A stretch of 64,000 nucleotides of DNA from Prevotella nigrescens. Lineage in GTDB: Bacteria > Bacteroidota > Bacteroidia > Bacteroidales > Bacteroidaceae. The DNA lies in the NCBI RefSeq assembly GCF_031191185.1, contig NZ_CP133465.1, positions 1,484,001 to 1,548,000 of the forward strand. Reading direction: 5' to 3'. The notes under the pieces are model-generated. The model did not search any database. It had not been told where the DNA came from and was given only the letters and a program-made list of their open reading frames with translations. Positions 27,030 to 35,668 of the stretch are shown here, piece by piece (the stretch's first letter is position 1; each line of letters opens with the position of its first letter). Made by a program: the position numbers and the translations under genes.

Positions 27030-27629
27030 TTAGAGGGCGAACTTGTAGCCAAGTGTAATCTGAATTACGGAGTTCTTGTCGTCGCTGCCCTTGGCAATCT
27101 TTGTCAATCCCCAGTTGTAACGGGCGTCAAGCTGGAAGTTTGCATACTCGTAAGAGACACCAACAGGAATGGAAAAGTCCACGCTCTTGGCATCAATGTC
27201 GCCAGATGTCTTTACAGTATGACCGGCAACAGTTTCCTTGTTGTCGTATTTACTGCTTACTTTGAAGCCCGGCTGTAAGCCTAACTTAACTGCCAAGCCC
27301 TTAGTAACGTACACATTGGCAAGGATAGGCACGTTAATGTAGTCCAATTTGCCTTTGATTGAGTAGTCAATTCTATTCTCTGACCAGTCTCTTTTATAGC
27401 CCTGCTGAGAGTAAATGGCACCTGCTGAGAGAGAAAGGAGGTCTGTAACCTGATATTCTGCCTCCAAACCGGCTGCCGAACCTACGCGTGGGTCAGTGTC
27501 TTTTGCGTCTGTTACGTTGGCAAAATTGGTACCAACCTTTGGTTGAAGTGTGATTGAACCTACTGCATGTTGTGCGTATGCACCTACGGAAGCGAGCATG
27601 ATAGCCGCTGATAAAATAGCCTTTTTCAT
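27030..27629 (-). CDS. Outer-membrane beta-barrel protein (PorT-like)
   Basis: A 199-residue protein with signal peptide MKKAILSAAIMLASVGAYAQ and eight or so amphipathic strands typical of the small OMP_b-brl_2 / PorT-like barrels (VGSAAGLEAEYQVTDLLSLSAGAIYSQ, broken here as an outline). It ends in the aromatic IQITLGYKFAL strand recognised by the BAM complex. Members are outer-membrane proteins of mostly unknown role; PorT itself belongs to T9SS but is longer, so equivalence is not claimed. The gene has its own promoter (27673-27706) and terminator (26938). Confidence 0.88.
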   Translation of the reverse strand: MKKAILSAAIMLASVGAYAQHAVGSITLQPKVGTNFANVTDAKDTDPRVGSAAGLEAEYQVTDLLSLSAGAIYSQQGYKRDWSENRIDYSIKGKLDYINVPILANVYVTKGLAVKLGLQPGFKVSSKYDNKETVAGHTVKTSGDIDAKSVDFSIPVGVSYEYANFQLDARYNWGLTKIAKGSDDKNSVIQITLGYKFAL

Positions 27630-27672
27630 TTTGTTCTAATGTTTTATTCGTTTAATATAATTGAATACGGAT

Positions 27673-27706
27673 GCAAATGTACACCTTTTTTTCGTTTGAC
27701 ATCAAA
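27673..27706 (-). promoter_or_regulatory. Promoter of the OMP gene
   Basis: Minus strand TTTG (27706-27703), 21 bp, then TACATTTGC (27681-27673). Confidence 0.65.
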
Positions 27707-27824
27707 TATTTTAATTGAAAAAAAGGATATAAATGGTAAAAATTGATAAAGGTTAAGTATTGCGTTTTCGTCTTAATCGTTAAGCATCAATGGTATAGTT
27801 GTAGTGCAAAACTATAGAAAAAGG

Positions 27825-27864
27825 AAAACGCCTGCCAGCTCCAAGCGAGCAAGCAGGCGTTTTT
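27825..27864 (-). terminator. pepD terminator
   Basis: AAAACGCCTGC pairs over 11 bp with GCAGGCGTTTT; inside it GCTC pairs with GAGC. T-rich tracts lie on both sides, so it works in either direction. It lies about 30 bp after the pepD stop. Confidence 0.8.
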
Positions 27865-27892
27865 ATGTGTGTTTTTTTAGAGGGAGTGCCTG

Positions 27893-29344
27893 TTATCTTA
27901 CGTTCTTTAATATGGCGAGCAAGTGGTCCCAGACCATCTGGGCGGTAGGTATGAGCAAACGTTCGTCGGGTGTATGCACGAAACGAAGGGTAGGCCCAAC
28001 ACTCATCATGTCTACGTTTGGATACTTTTCTGATATGAGTCCACATTCCAGACCGGCGTGAATGCCAAGCACCTTAGGTTCTTTCCCGAAGAGTTTTTTG
28101 TATTCTTCCACTGCAACCTCTACGAGCTTAGAGTTCGGATTCATCTTCCAGCCGGGATAAGCATCATGTGGACGCACTTCTGCACCAGCCATTTCAAAAC
28201 ATGCCTTGATGGTGTTTGCCATGTTTGTAAGCGCACTTGGAACGTTGGAACGCTGCGATGCAATGACAGTTGCGGTGTTTTCATCGGTCCTTACCACGGC
28301 TATGTTGCTCGAAGTTTCTACCATATAGGCGATAGCTTCGTCCTGACAGTTAGCCAACGGACCGTTATCAACTGCCTGAACAGCCATGATGAGACGGCGG
28401 GCAACCTCTTTTTCGATGACGGGGCGAGCCTCTGTGCTCTTCATTCCCCACACGGCGTTAGGGTCAGATACGTGGTATTCCTCTTCGACCCCCTTGGTAA
28501 AGACATTCCAGTCTGCCATTACTTCTTCCTTTTTGTCGGCTGGAACAGCGAAGATAACCTTGCCATCGCGGGGTATTGCATTGTCTAATTTGCCCGAATT
28601 CCACTCTGCAAGGAGCACGTCCATCTTGCTTTGCTCCATGTAGAGGAAGCGTCCGAGAAGTTTGATGGCATTGGCGCGCTTCTTGTTAATGTCGTCTCCG
28701 GAGTGTCCTCCAATCAGTCCTTTGACGCTTGCCTCCATAAAGAAGAAGCCGGAAGGTGCCTCTTCGCGCTTGAATTTAAACACGCTGTCGGTAGTAACGC
28801 CACCTGCACAGCTGACAAAAATCTGTCCTTCGTCTTCCGAATCGAGGTTTATCAGGTAGTCTCCGGTAAGCCAACCCGGTTCCAAACCGAACGCACCGGT
28901 CAGTCCTGTCTCCTCGTCCACCGTGAAAAGACACTCTATCTTGCCGTGCTCAATGTCGTCAGAGTCGAGTATTGCCAATTCGTAAGCCACGCCAATGCCA
29001 TCGTCTGCGCCCAAGGTTGTGCCTTTTGCTTTCAGCCATTCGCCGTCCACGTAGGTCTGAATGGCATCTTTATGGAAGTCGAAATCCAAGTCTACGAGCT
29101 TGTCGCAGACCATGTCTATATGGCTTTGCAGTATGATTGTGGGTGCATTTTCCATACCCTTGGTTGCAGGTTTGGTAATAAGCACGTTGCCGGTCTTGTC
29201 TACCTTGGTGTCCAGATTGTGGCTTTTGCCAAACTCCACAAGATATTCTATCATCTTTTCCTCGTGCTTTGATGGGCGAGGAATCTGGTTGATTTTTGCG
29301 AATTGCTCGAAAACACGAGCTGGTTTTAATTCCATGTTTGTCAT
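27893..29344 (-). CDS. pepD: Aminoacyl-histidine dipeptidase (cytosol non-specific dipeptidase)
   Basis: A 483-residue zinc peptidase of family M20C that cleaves dipeptides such as carnosine (beta-Ala-His). Metal and catalytic segments: QSHIDMVCD (first His and Asp), GADDGIGVA, VDEETGLTGAFGL with the catalytic Glu pair, and GGHSGDDI. The C-terminal GLECGLISEKYPN and VDMMSVGPT complete the di-zinc domain. Length agrees with E. coli PepD (485). The start is either 29344 or the ATG at 29335 (MELKP). No signal peptide, so it is cytoplasmic; this fits the peptide-based metabolism of oral Bacteroidales. Confidence 0.95.
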   Translation of the reverse strand: MTNMELKPARVFEQFAKINQIPRPSKHEEKMIEYLVEFGKSHNLDTKVDKTGNVLITKPATKGMENAPTIILQSHIDMVCDKLVDLDFDFHKDAIQTYVDGEWLKAKGTTLGADDGIGVAYELAILDSDDIEHGKIECLFTVDEETGLTGAFGLEPGWLTGDYLINLDSEDEGQIFVSCAGGVTTDSVFKFKREEAPSGFFFMEASVKGLIGGHSGDDINKKRANAIKLLGRFLYMEQSKMDVLLAEWNSGKLDNAIPRDGKVIFAVPADKKEEVMADWNVFTKGVEEEYHVSDPNAVWGMKSTEARPVIEKEVARRLIMAVQAVDNGPLANCQDEAIAYMVETSSNIAVVRTDENTATVIASQRSNVPSALTNMANTIKACFEMAGAEVRPHDAYPGWKMNPNSKLVEVAVEEYKKLFGKEPKVLGIHAGLECGLISEKYPNVDMMSVGPTLRFVHTPDERLLIPTAQMVWDHLLAILKNVR

Positions 29345-29360
29345 TTTTAATAGTATTTGT

Positions 29361-29392
29361 TTTGTTATATTCGTGATTTATGTTACCTTTGC
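29361..29392 (+). promoter_or_regulatory. Promoter of the small membrane protein / OmpH unit
   Basis: TTTG (29361-29364), 19 bp, TACCTTTGC (29384-29392): an exact consensus match. The predicted start near 29399 rules out the ATG at 29380. Confidence 0.8.
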
Positions 29393-29421
29393 CAGGAATA
29401 TTAGATGCAAAGATAGGTAAA

Positions 29422-29616
29422 ATGGTCGAGACTTTACTATTGAGTGTGTTAATAATTGCTATTGCAATGCTCTTGCTTTCGGTAAGAGTGCTGCTGAAAA
29501 AAGGTGCAAGTTTCCAGTCGCAACATATACATGACAACAAGTATATGCGCGAAAAGGGAATACACTGCGTCATTGACCAGGACCGGGAGGCACGGGCTTC
29601 CAACAAGGCTTATTAG
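29422..29616 (+). CDS. Small conserved membrane protein
   Basis: A 64-residue protein. Residues 2-22 (VETLLLSVLIIAIAMLLLSV) form one transmembrane helix. A conserved cytoplasmic or periplasmic tail follows, with HIHDNKYMREKGIHCVIDQDREAR. I recognise this pattern from short Bacteroidales proteins of unknown function, where the GIHC and QDREAR parts are the conserved section. The start is fixed by the promoter at 29384. It is followed after 55 bp by the OmpH-like lipoprotein on the same strand. No function is known. Confidence 0.75.
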   Translation: MVETLLLSVLIIAIAMLLLSVRVLLKKGASFQSQHIHDNKYMREKGIHCVIDQDREARASNKAY

Positions 29617-29671
29617 GCTTTGGCAGGACGCTCTGCTATGTATAACGTATTAATGTTAATAAAAAATAAAG

Positions 29672-30268
29672 ATGAAAAGTACTTTAAGCGCATTGGCTGC
29701 AGCAGTAATGGCATTCGGAATAATGTCCTGCAACAATCAGCCACAAGGCAACGACACGAAAGAAACCGCCAGACCGGCAGCTGCAACAGCTTCTGCAGGT
29801 TCGCAACAGATAGCCTACGTGGAGATAGACTCTATTATGGGGCAATACAAATACTGGAAAGAAGTTACCAAGATACTCGAAGCCAAGGAGAAGAACATAC
29901 AGAAAACACTTGCCGGAAAACAGCAGGCATTGCAGCAGGCAGCCGCCAACTTCCAACAAAATGTACAGGCTAACAAGTTCACACAGGTACAAGCACAACA
30001 GATTCAGGCTGGTATTCAGAGACAAGCCGCCGATGCTGAAGCCTTGCAACAACGCTTAGGAGCAGAGTATCAGAAGGAAGTTGCCAAGTACAACAAGGCG
30101 CTTTCGGACAGCGTACACAACTATCTGAAGACCTATAATAAGGATAAGAGGTATGTAATGATACTTGCTAAGAGTGGCGACAACATACTTTATGCTGACG
30201 ATGCCTGCAATATTACAACAGATGTAGTGCAGGGAATGAACAAAGCATACACAGGATTAAAGAAATAA
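29672..30268 (+). CDS. OmpH/Skp-family lipoprotein
   Basis: A 198-residue protein with lipoprotein signal and lipobox GIMSC. After a low-complexity Ala/Thr linker (about 25-48) come the Skp-type start QIAYVEIDSIMGQYKYWKEV and a long helical hairpin rich in Gln (KQQALQQAAANFQQNVQ, then QIQAGIQRQAADAEALQQRL). The final beta part is YVMILAKSGDNILYADDACN. Skp/OmpH proteins are trimeric periplasmic chaperones for outer-membrane proteins; this is a lipid-anchored variant common in Bacteroidetes. A terminator lies at 30386. Confidence 0.9.
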   Translation: MKSTLSALAAAVMAFGIMSCNNQPQGNDTKETARPAAATASAGSQQIAYVEIDSIMGQYKYWKEVTKILEAKEKNIQKTLAGKQQALQQAAANFQQNVQANKFTQVQAQQIQAGIQRQAADAEALQQRLGAEYQKEVAKYNKALSDSVHNYLKTYNKDKRYVMILAKSGDNILYADDACNITTDVVQGMNKAYTGLKK

Positions 30269-30385
30269 AAGGTTATATAAATTTTTCATAATTGACGTTC
30301 CTGGACTGTAGTGAGTACAGAAAGGGAGAATAATCGTTGTTTAGATAAAATGTAGATCAACTATCTTTATTTGAACATTTAGTGT

Positions 30386-30418
30386 GAGATGTGTCATGAT
30401 AGGCACATCTCTTTTTCT
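30386..30418 (+). terminator. Terminator after the OmpH-like gene
   Basis: GAGATGTG pairs over 8 bp with CACATCTC, followed by TTTTTC. The rest of 30269-30647 holds only a CGTAGC/GCTACG hairpin near 30585-30606, before the minus-strand gene. Confidence 0.75.
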
Positions 30419-30647
30419 GTGTAAGGTCTCTTATATCCTCAAGCCAAGGTGTTTCCAAGTTTCTTTGGATATTCTTCTGAAAGGAAGAAACAGAAGCAAG
30501 ACAAAGCATGCGTTTGATTTTGAATGCTTACCTGTCTGTATGTTGCGAATTGTTGGGTGTCGTTTGAGGCTATAAACAATATAAACGTAGCCCACCAAGG
30601 AGCTACGCATACAAAATTAACAAATATAACTTATGAAAAAAATCGTT

Positions 30648-31847
30648 TTATTTTGTTCGGTATTGCGGACGAAGTTCCACCTTCGGGACTTTCATTGTGT
30701 CGCCTGCTGACATGGTTGTGGCATTGTTTAATACCTGGAAATAAGCCACCATGTCAGGTCCGAGAGCCCTTCGACTGTACGATTGCATGGTCTGTCCTCT
30801 CTTTAAAACCACCGTCTTCTCTATGCCAATAATGTCGTAAGCACCGTATCGAATGCGCCTGTCGCTGCTCAACTGCCTGAACTTATCAGCTTTATCAACC
30901 ACCGGTTGTGCAACCTTTGCAACTGGTTTCTCTATTTTGACAGTTGGTTTCTTCGCTGCTTTCTTTGTCTTAACAGCCAAGCTATATTTTGTTTGGGCGC
31001 GAACAACCTCCTTGTTGTCGCGAAGTGCGGCATCCTTTCCGAACTTATAACCGAAGAAATACATCACTGCAACGATGCCAACAGCTATATAAACCCACAG
31101 CATCCAATTTATTTTCTTGGTTTTTTCAGCAGAAGAGGCGGCTGCTTTGGGCATTTCAGAAACCGTTTCAGGTTGTTTCTCGAGTACTGTTTCTGATTGT
31201 ACTTTAACTGTTTCAGATTGCTTTTCAACAGCTTCTGCCTCTACCTCCATGAATATTTCCTTTTCTTCAACGATCTCTTTCTGTCCTTCTTCCCTTTCCT
31301 CTGCTACTTCTTCTTTTGGTTCAATAGCTGCCATCGGGACTTCAGCCGATAGTTGTGGCATTTCTTCAGAAGGCTTTTCATCGCTGATTTCGGTAGTTAT
31401 TGCTTCTTTTGTTTCTTTCTTTTCTTCGTCAGAAACAACGGTTTCGCTGTCAGAAACAGTGGTTTCATCGGCTTTTTCTTTCTTTTCTTCGTCATCAGGC
31501 TTGCTTTCTAAGTCGGCAAAATCCACCCCATCGTTCAATACGACCGTTTCAAACAGTGCAAAAGGCTTGTTTACAAGTTCCTTCATAGTAGTGTCGGGCG
31601 TAAACGAAACCTTGTCGTGTCCTTCTATCAAGACACGCTCTCCCGTGTTTACATTTACGCTTTCGCGTGGCTTCACAGCTTGCACTTTAAACGTGCCAAG
31701 TCCTTTTACCTTCACGAGCTTGTCGGTTTTGAGTCCTTCGTTCATGACATCGAACATGGAAGAAACGAACTTTTCTGCCTCCTTTACAGTTATCTTGTGC
31801 TTTTTTGCCACTGCATCGGCAATGAGTTGTAGTGCTGTCTTGGCCAT
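30648..31847 (-). CDS. HU-domain protein with transmembrane helix and LysM-like C-terminus
   Basis: A 399-residue fusion. Residues 1-95 resemble HU/IHF (LVKVKGLGTFKVQAVKPRES, GHDKVSFTPDTTMKELVN). Residues about 105-240 form an acidic, Glu/Lys/Thr-rich linker with repeated SETV units. Residues 247-267 (WMLWVYIAVGIVAVMYFFGY) are one transmembrane helix preceded by KTKK, predicting an N-in, C-out topology. A basic Lys/Pro/Val stretch (about 287-320) follows, then a LysM-like end (about 341-390: GIEKTVVLKRGQTMQSYSRRA, given in part, and FQVLNNATTMSAGDTMKVPK). This layout could hold DNA on the inside and peptidoglycan on the outside. Its ATG overlaps the upstream HU stop (TAATG), so the two are translationally coupled. 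Confidence 0.85.
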   Translation of the reverse strand: MAKTALQLIADAVAKKHKITVKEAEKFVSSMFDVMNEGLKTDKLVKVKGLGTFKVQAVKPRESVNVNTGERVLIEGHDKVSFTPDTTMKELVNKPFALFETVVLNDGVDFADLESKPDDEEKKEKADETTVSDSETVVSDEEKKETKEAITTEISDEKPSEEMPQLSAEVPMAAIEPKEEVAEEREEGQKEIVEEKEIFMEVEAEAVEKQSETVKVQSETVLEKQPETVSEMPKAAASSAEKTKKINWMLWVYIAVGIVAVMYFFGYKFGKDAALRDNKEVVRAQTKYSLAVKTKKAAKKPTVKIEKPVAKVAQPVVDKADKFRQLSSDRRIRYGAYDIIGIEKTVVLKRGQTMQSYSRRALGPDMVAYFQVLNNATTMSAGDTMKVPKVELRPQYRTK

Positions 31848-32134
31848 TATTCAGCCCCTCCTTTCTTCAGTTTTTCTTTAATCGAAGCCGCCGCACGGAA
31901 GTTTAACACTAATTTAGGGGGTACAAGCATTCGTAATCCAGTGGAAGGATTAACCATAATTCGTTCAAGTCGCTTTTTAACTTCGAATGTACCGAACCCT
32001 GAAACCAGTATGGGCTCGCCCGATTCAAAGTTGTCGCCCATTGCTTGCAAGGCGGTTTTCACAAGCTTTTGCGTCTCGTCTTGTGTGCGTCCCACCTTGT
32101 CTGCCAATGCACTTATAAATTCTTTGTTGTTCAT
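31847..32134 (-). CDS. HU family DNA-binding protein
   Basis: A 95-residue histone-like protein that bends and packs DNA as a dimer. It has the usual MNNKEFISALADKVGRTQDE helical start, the GFGTFEVKKR turn and a beta arm with IMVNPSTGLRMLVPPKLV; the NPxTG arm tip, which inserts into the minor groove, is present. Length fits the family (90-100). Stop and the next ATG overlap, linking it to the HU-TM protein. The pair sits downstream of ftsY and rimO on the same strand. Confidence 0.95.
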   Translation of the reverse strand: MNNKEFISALADKVGRTQDETQKLVKTALQAMGDNFESGEPILVSGFGTFEVKKRLERIMVNPSTGLRMLVPPKLVLNFRAAASIKEKLKKGGAE

Positions 32135-32170
32135 CTTTGGGTTGTTTGCTTCTTAATTTGCACGATATTT

Positions 32171-33472
32171 CTATACGTCTGCCACACTTCCGTAGAGGTC
32201 GAACTCATCGGCTGCACTTATTTTCGCCCAGTAGAAGTTGCCTATAACAAGTGTCTGGTCGGCTTTTATTAGCACTTCGGGGTCTACATCGGGCGAGCAG
32301 AATTCGCTTCTACCTATATAATAGTCGCCCTCTTTGCGGTCTATAATCACCTTTAGGGTCTGTCCTATCTTCTCTGCCTCTACTTCTGCCGATATTTCTT
32401 GCTGCAAAGCCATCAGCCTATCGAGCCTTTGCTGCTTCACTTCGGGCGGAACGTCGTCGTCATAGTGTAGTGCGCTGTACGTTCCTTCCTCGTGCGAGTA
32501 GGCGAATGCGCCCATACGTTCGAACCGTGCCCACCTTACAAAGTCCATTAACTCGTTGAAATCTTCTTCGGTTTCGCCCGGGAAGCCCACCATCAGTGTG
32601 GTTCGTATGTGTAGTCCCGGCACTTTTTCGCGCAAAGTCTGTATGAAATGTATTGTATCTTGCTTTGTAACGTGGCGTTGCATGCGCGATAGCATATGGT
32701 CGGAAACGTGTTGAAGAGCCACGTCAAGATACTTGCAGACCTGCGGTTTGTTGCGGATTACATCGAGCAAGTCCCACGGAAACTGGTTCGGATAGGCGTA
32801 ATGGAGGCGTATCCATTCCACTCCTGGAATGTCTGCCATGCGCGAAACAAGCTCGGTAATGTGGTGTTTGCCGTCCAAGTCTACCCCATAGTAGGTTAGT
32901 TCTTGCTCAATCACCTGGAATTCCTTTACTCCGTTGGCAGCCAATTCTGCCACTTCGTTCAGTATATCGTCCATTTTTCTGGAGCGATGCCTGCCCGTTA
33001 TCAGCGGAATGGCGCAGTAGGCACAATGACGGTCGCACCCTTCGGCAATTTTTATATAGGCATAGTGGGGCGGCGTTGTAAGGTGCCGGCGTCCGTCGCA
33101 GGCTGGTATTTCGGCTTTCCCAAGGTCGGCAATGAGTTGTTTGAAGTTGAATTTGCCATAGAATTTGTCGACTTCTGGAATTTCTTTCTGTAGTTCTTCC
33201 TTGTATCTTTGCGACAAACAGCCCATAACGTAAAGTTGTCTGAGCTGCCCATTCTCCTTTCTGTTCACAAATTCGAGTATCGTATTGATGCTTTCTTCCT
33301 TTGCAGCTTCGATGAAACCGCAGGTGTTTATTACGGCTATTTCGCCTTCCGGAGTATCCGAGTCGTGCACGCAGTCGAAGCCGTTGGCTTCAAACTGTTT
33401 CATGAGAAGCTCGGAATCGACAAGATTTTTCGAGCAACCCATGGTGATAATATCAATCTGATTCTTCTTCAT
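32171..33472 (-). CDS. rimO: Ribosomal protein uS12 methylthiotransferase RimO
   Basis: A 433-residue radical-SAM enzyme that adds a methylthio group to an Asp of ribosomal protein S12. The N-terminal MTTase domain has Cys13 (TMGCSKNLVDSE), the INTCGFIEAAKEESI Cys, and a third Cys in YVMGCLSQRY for one [4Fe-4S] cluster. The radical-SAM motif is EGCDRHCAYCAIP. A TRAM domain closes the protein (KVIIDRKEGDYYIGRSEF). RimO is told from MiaB by GCSKNLVDSE. The gene follows ftsY by 63 bp on the same strand. Confidence 0.96.
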   Translation of the reverse strand: MKKNQIDIITMGCSKNLVDSELLMKQFEANGFDCVHDSDTPEGEIAVINTCGFIEAAKEESINTILEFVNRKENGQLRQLYVMGCLSQRYKEELQKEIPEVDKFYGKFNFKQLIADLGKAEIPACDGRRHLTTPPHYAYIKIAEGCDRHCAYCAIPLITGRHRSRKMDDILNEVAELAANGVKEFQVIEQELTYYGVDLDGKHHITELVSRMADIPGVEWIRLHYAYPNQFPWDLLDVIRNKPQVCKYLDVALQHVSDHMLSRMQRHVTKQDTIHFIQTLREKVPGLHIRTTLMVGFPGETEEDFNELMDFVRWARFERMGAFAYSHEEGTYSALHYDDDVPPEVKQQRLDRLMALQQEISAEVEAEKIGQTLKVIIDRKEGDYYIGRSEFCSPDVDPEVLIKADQTLVIGNFYWAKISAADEFDLYGSVADV

Positions 33473-33535
33473 TCAATTGTGTTCCCACGCACAGGAACTT
33501 TGTTTTCTTTCCCCGAATACACTGTAAGACACCGC

Positions 33536-34492
33536 TTATTCTTGCTTAAACAAGCTGTCTACAAACTGTTCTTTGTTGAATAACTGCAGGTCTTCCATGC
33601 CTTCGCCCAAGCCAATGTATCGCACGGGCACTTTCAATTGGTCGCTAATGCCTATCACTACACCGCCCTTAGCGGTTCCGTCGAGTTTGGTAATGGCTAA
33701 AGAGGTGATTTGTGTAACCGATGCGAACTGCTTAGCTTGCTCGAATGCGTTCTGCCCCGTGCTTCCATCGAGCACCAACATGACGTCGTCGGGAGCCTCG
33801 GGCAATACTTTTTTCATTACGTCTTTTATCTTTTTAAGCTCGTTCATCAAGCCAACCTTGTTGTGTAGGCGACCAGCCGTGTCGATGATAACCACATCAG
33901 CACCGTTTGCCTTGGCACTTTGGAGCGTGTCGAACGCTACACTTGCGGGGTCGGAACCCATTTGTTGCTTAATGACAGGAACACCTACGCGGTCGCCCCA
34001 AATCTGTATTTGCTCTACGGCAGCAGCCCGGAAAGTGTCGGCAGCGCCCAGATATACTTTCTTGCCAGCCTTTTTAAACTGATAGGCGAGCTTGCCAATA
34101 GTGGTTGTCTTGCCCACTCCGTTTACGCCAACCACCAGAATAACATATGGTTTATGGCTGGTTGGAAGGTCCCAGTCTTCGGCATTCTCGGTGTTGTTCT
34201 CGGTTAAAAGCGCTGCAATTTCGGTTCTTAGAACATTGTTTAGTTCCGAGGTAGAAACGTATTTGTCGCGTGCAATGCGTTCTTCGATGCGCTCAATAAT
34301 CTTCACGGTAGTATTAACGCCTACGTCCGACGTTATAAGGATCTCCTCTAAATTGTCTAAAACCTCGTCGTCTACCTTCGATTTGCCTGCTATGGCACGC
34401 GTTATCTTGGAGAAAACACTTTGCTTTGTGGTCTCAAGACCCTTGTCGAGCACTTCCTTTTTCTTCTTATTGAAAAGTCCAAAAAATCCCAT
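33536..34492 (-). CDS. ftsY: Signal recognition particle receptor FtsY
   Basis: A 318-residue SRP GTPase that docks ribosome-SRP complexes at the membrane. It has a short N-terminus (MGFFGLFNKKKKEVLDKG), where the aromatic/basic end probably contacts lipid, and lacks the long acidic A domain of E. coli FtsY. The N domain spans about 15-95. G elements are GVNGVGKTTTIGKLA, DTFRAAAVEQ, DTAGRLHN, TKLDGTAKGG. A promoter of near-perfect consensus lies at 34509-34541, so ftsY is the first gene of a unit with rimO and probably the two HU-type genes. Confidence 0.97.
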   Translation of the reverse strand: MGFFGLFNKKKKEVLDKGLETTKQSVFSKITRAIAGKSKVDDEVLDNLEEILITSDVGVNTTVKIIERIEERIARDKYVSTSELNNVLRTEIAALLTENNTENAEDWDLPTSHKPYVILVVGVNGVGKTTTIGKLAYQFKKAGKKVYLGAADTFRAAAVEQIQIWGDRVGVPVIKQQMGSDPASVAFDTLQSAKANGADVVIIDTAGRLHNKVGLMNELKKIKDVMKKVLPEAPDDVMLVLDGSTGQNAFEQAKQFASVTQITSLAITKLDGTAKGGVVIGISDQLKVPVRYIGLGEGMEDLQLFNKEQFVDSLFKQE

Positions 34493-34508
34493 AATTAGCT
34501 AATTTGTG

Positions 34509-34541
34509 GCAAAGTTACCAAAAAACGACTGAAGAAACAAA
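34509..34541 (-). promoter_or_regulatory. ftsY promoter
   Basis: Minus strand TTTG (34541-34538), 20 bp, TAACTTTGC (34517-34509). The leader to the ATG is very short, about 10-15 nt. Confidence 0.75.
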
Positions 34542-34687
34542 TAATAAGAGTGAGAATGATACATAGGGACATACAATAACGTCTGTCACTATATATATTT
34601 TTATTTCCTCGTTTCGCTTATTTTGCCACACGTCTGCACAGTTATAATAATAGCAAGGAACAGCAATAATAGTTTTAAAGACAATGT

Positions 34688-34720
34688 TTTGGATAAATAA
34701 ACAGAAATGTCTATCTTTGC
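34688..34720 (+). promoter_or_regulatory. Promoter of the SMI1/KNR4 gene
   Basis: TTTG (34688-34691), 20 bp, TATCTTTGC (34712-34720). The predicted leader is about 68 nt. Confidence 0.75.
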
Positions 34721-34794
34721 AAAGCGGCGAAATTCTACTGCAAGAATATTCTTGTAAAAGAGTAGCAATACACAAATTAAGAACTTAAAGAGCT

Positions 34795-35211
34795 ATGGAA
34801 TTCGAGCAATACGAACAGAAACTTACAGCGGAAGATCTTGCAGCATTTGAGCAGCAATATAATATCACACTTCCAAAGGCTTTCAAAGAGCATTATTTAC
34901 AATACAACGGAGGTTACCCTCCTTATGAAAATGTAAAAGGGACAAAGCACCTTTTCACTATCAATAGCTTCTATCCAATTAAATACGGTGTACTTCCTAT
35001 CGAGAAAATCATAAGCGATTACGAAAAGAGCGGTATTGTTTTCGATGACAAAATACCTTTTGCTTACGACAATGGGGGCAATATTTACCTTATTTCGGTA
35101 GCACAAAACACGTATGGATACATATATATTGTAGAAACGGAATGTGCAGAAGACAAAGTATTTGTTTTAGTTTCAGAATCCTTTACCGACTTTCTTAATT
35201 CGTTCCACTAA
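34795..35211 (+). CDS. SMI1/KNR4 (SUKH) family protein
   Basis: A 138-residue cytoplasmic protein of the SUKH superfamily. The early LTAEDLAAFEQQYNITLPKAFKEHYLQYNGG (shown in part: ITLPKAFKEHYLQYNGG) is the family signature, followed by the beta section IPFAYDNGGNIYLISV and the C-terminal FVLVSESFTDFLNSF. SUKH proteins often are immunity proteins against polymorphic toxins, including contact-dependent nucleases; others have unknown roles. No toxin gene is adjacent: downstream lies only an IS30 transposase remnant. An orphan immunity gene is thus a fair reading, but not proven. Confidence 0.9.
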   Translation: MEFEQYEQKLTAEDLAAFEQQYNITLPKAFKEHYLQYNGGYPPYENVKGTKHLFTINSFYPIKYGVLPIEKIISDYEKSGIVFDDKIPFAYDNGGNIYLISVAQNTYGYIYIVETECAEDKVFVLVSESFTDFLNSFH

Positions 35212-35375
35212 TCCAAAAAATGACTGATGCGGCGATTCGAAATCTCCATTTAAATTCAAATAAAGAGTTGGAAACGCTGCATTAGACACTATAAAAGGAA
35301 CGAACATACTACTTTCATAAAGTATCCCCGCCTCTTTTCTGTGAATTCCGATTTGGCTCAATAGAAAATAGATGA

Positions 35376-35574
35376 GGATACTTTGAAAAAGGGCAGAAAG
35401 GAGCGGTTGAAAATACGAACAAGCTCATCAGGCAATAATATCCCAAAGCAGGCAAACTTCGATGATTTCACGGACAAAAAGATTGCAATGATACAGAAGA
35501 AAATAAACAAAAGACCAAGACAGAAACTCAATTTTCAAACACACAAATGCGAGTTCTACAAAAGAATATTATAA
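35376..35574 (+). pseudogene. IS30-family transposase, 3' remnant with frameshift
   Basis: The first frame (35376-35435) reads GYFEKGQKGAVENTNKLIRQ, the segment around the catalytic Glu of IS30 transposases. It stops at a TAA (35436). A +1 shift (one extra A near 35436-35440) continues IPKQANFDDFTDKKIAMIQKK and NKRPRQKLNFQTHKCEF, the conserved IS30 C-terminus, to 35574. A TGA at 35373 precedes it and the 5' two thirds of the gene are absent, as are clear terminal repeats. The bases 35212-35372 hold nothing recognisable. Confidence 0.8.
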
Positions 35575-35668
35575 TTTTGCACTTGCTGGCTAACTCTACT
35601 CCGCCTTCTCAATATAAAAAGAAATTAAAAAAATATAGAAAATACTTTTTTAGATTCCCATTTTTTCT

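Noticed and set aside
35173..35361. 62-codon minus-strand ORF behind the SMI1/KNR4 gene
   Set aside because: It overlaps the end of the SMI1/KNR4 gene and has no signals or recognisable domain.
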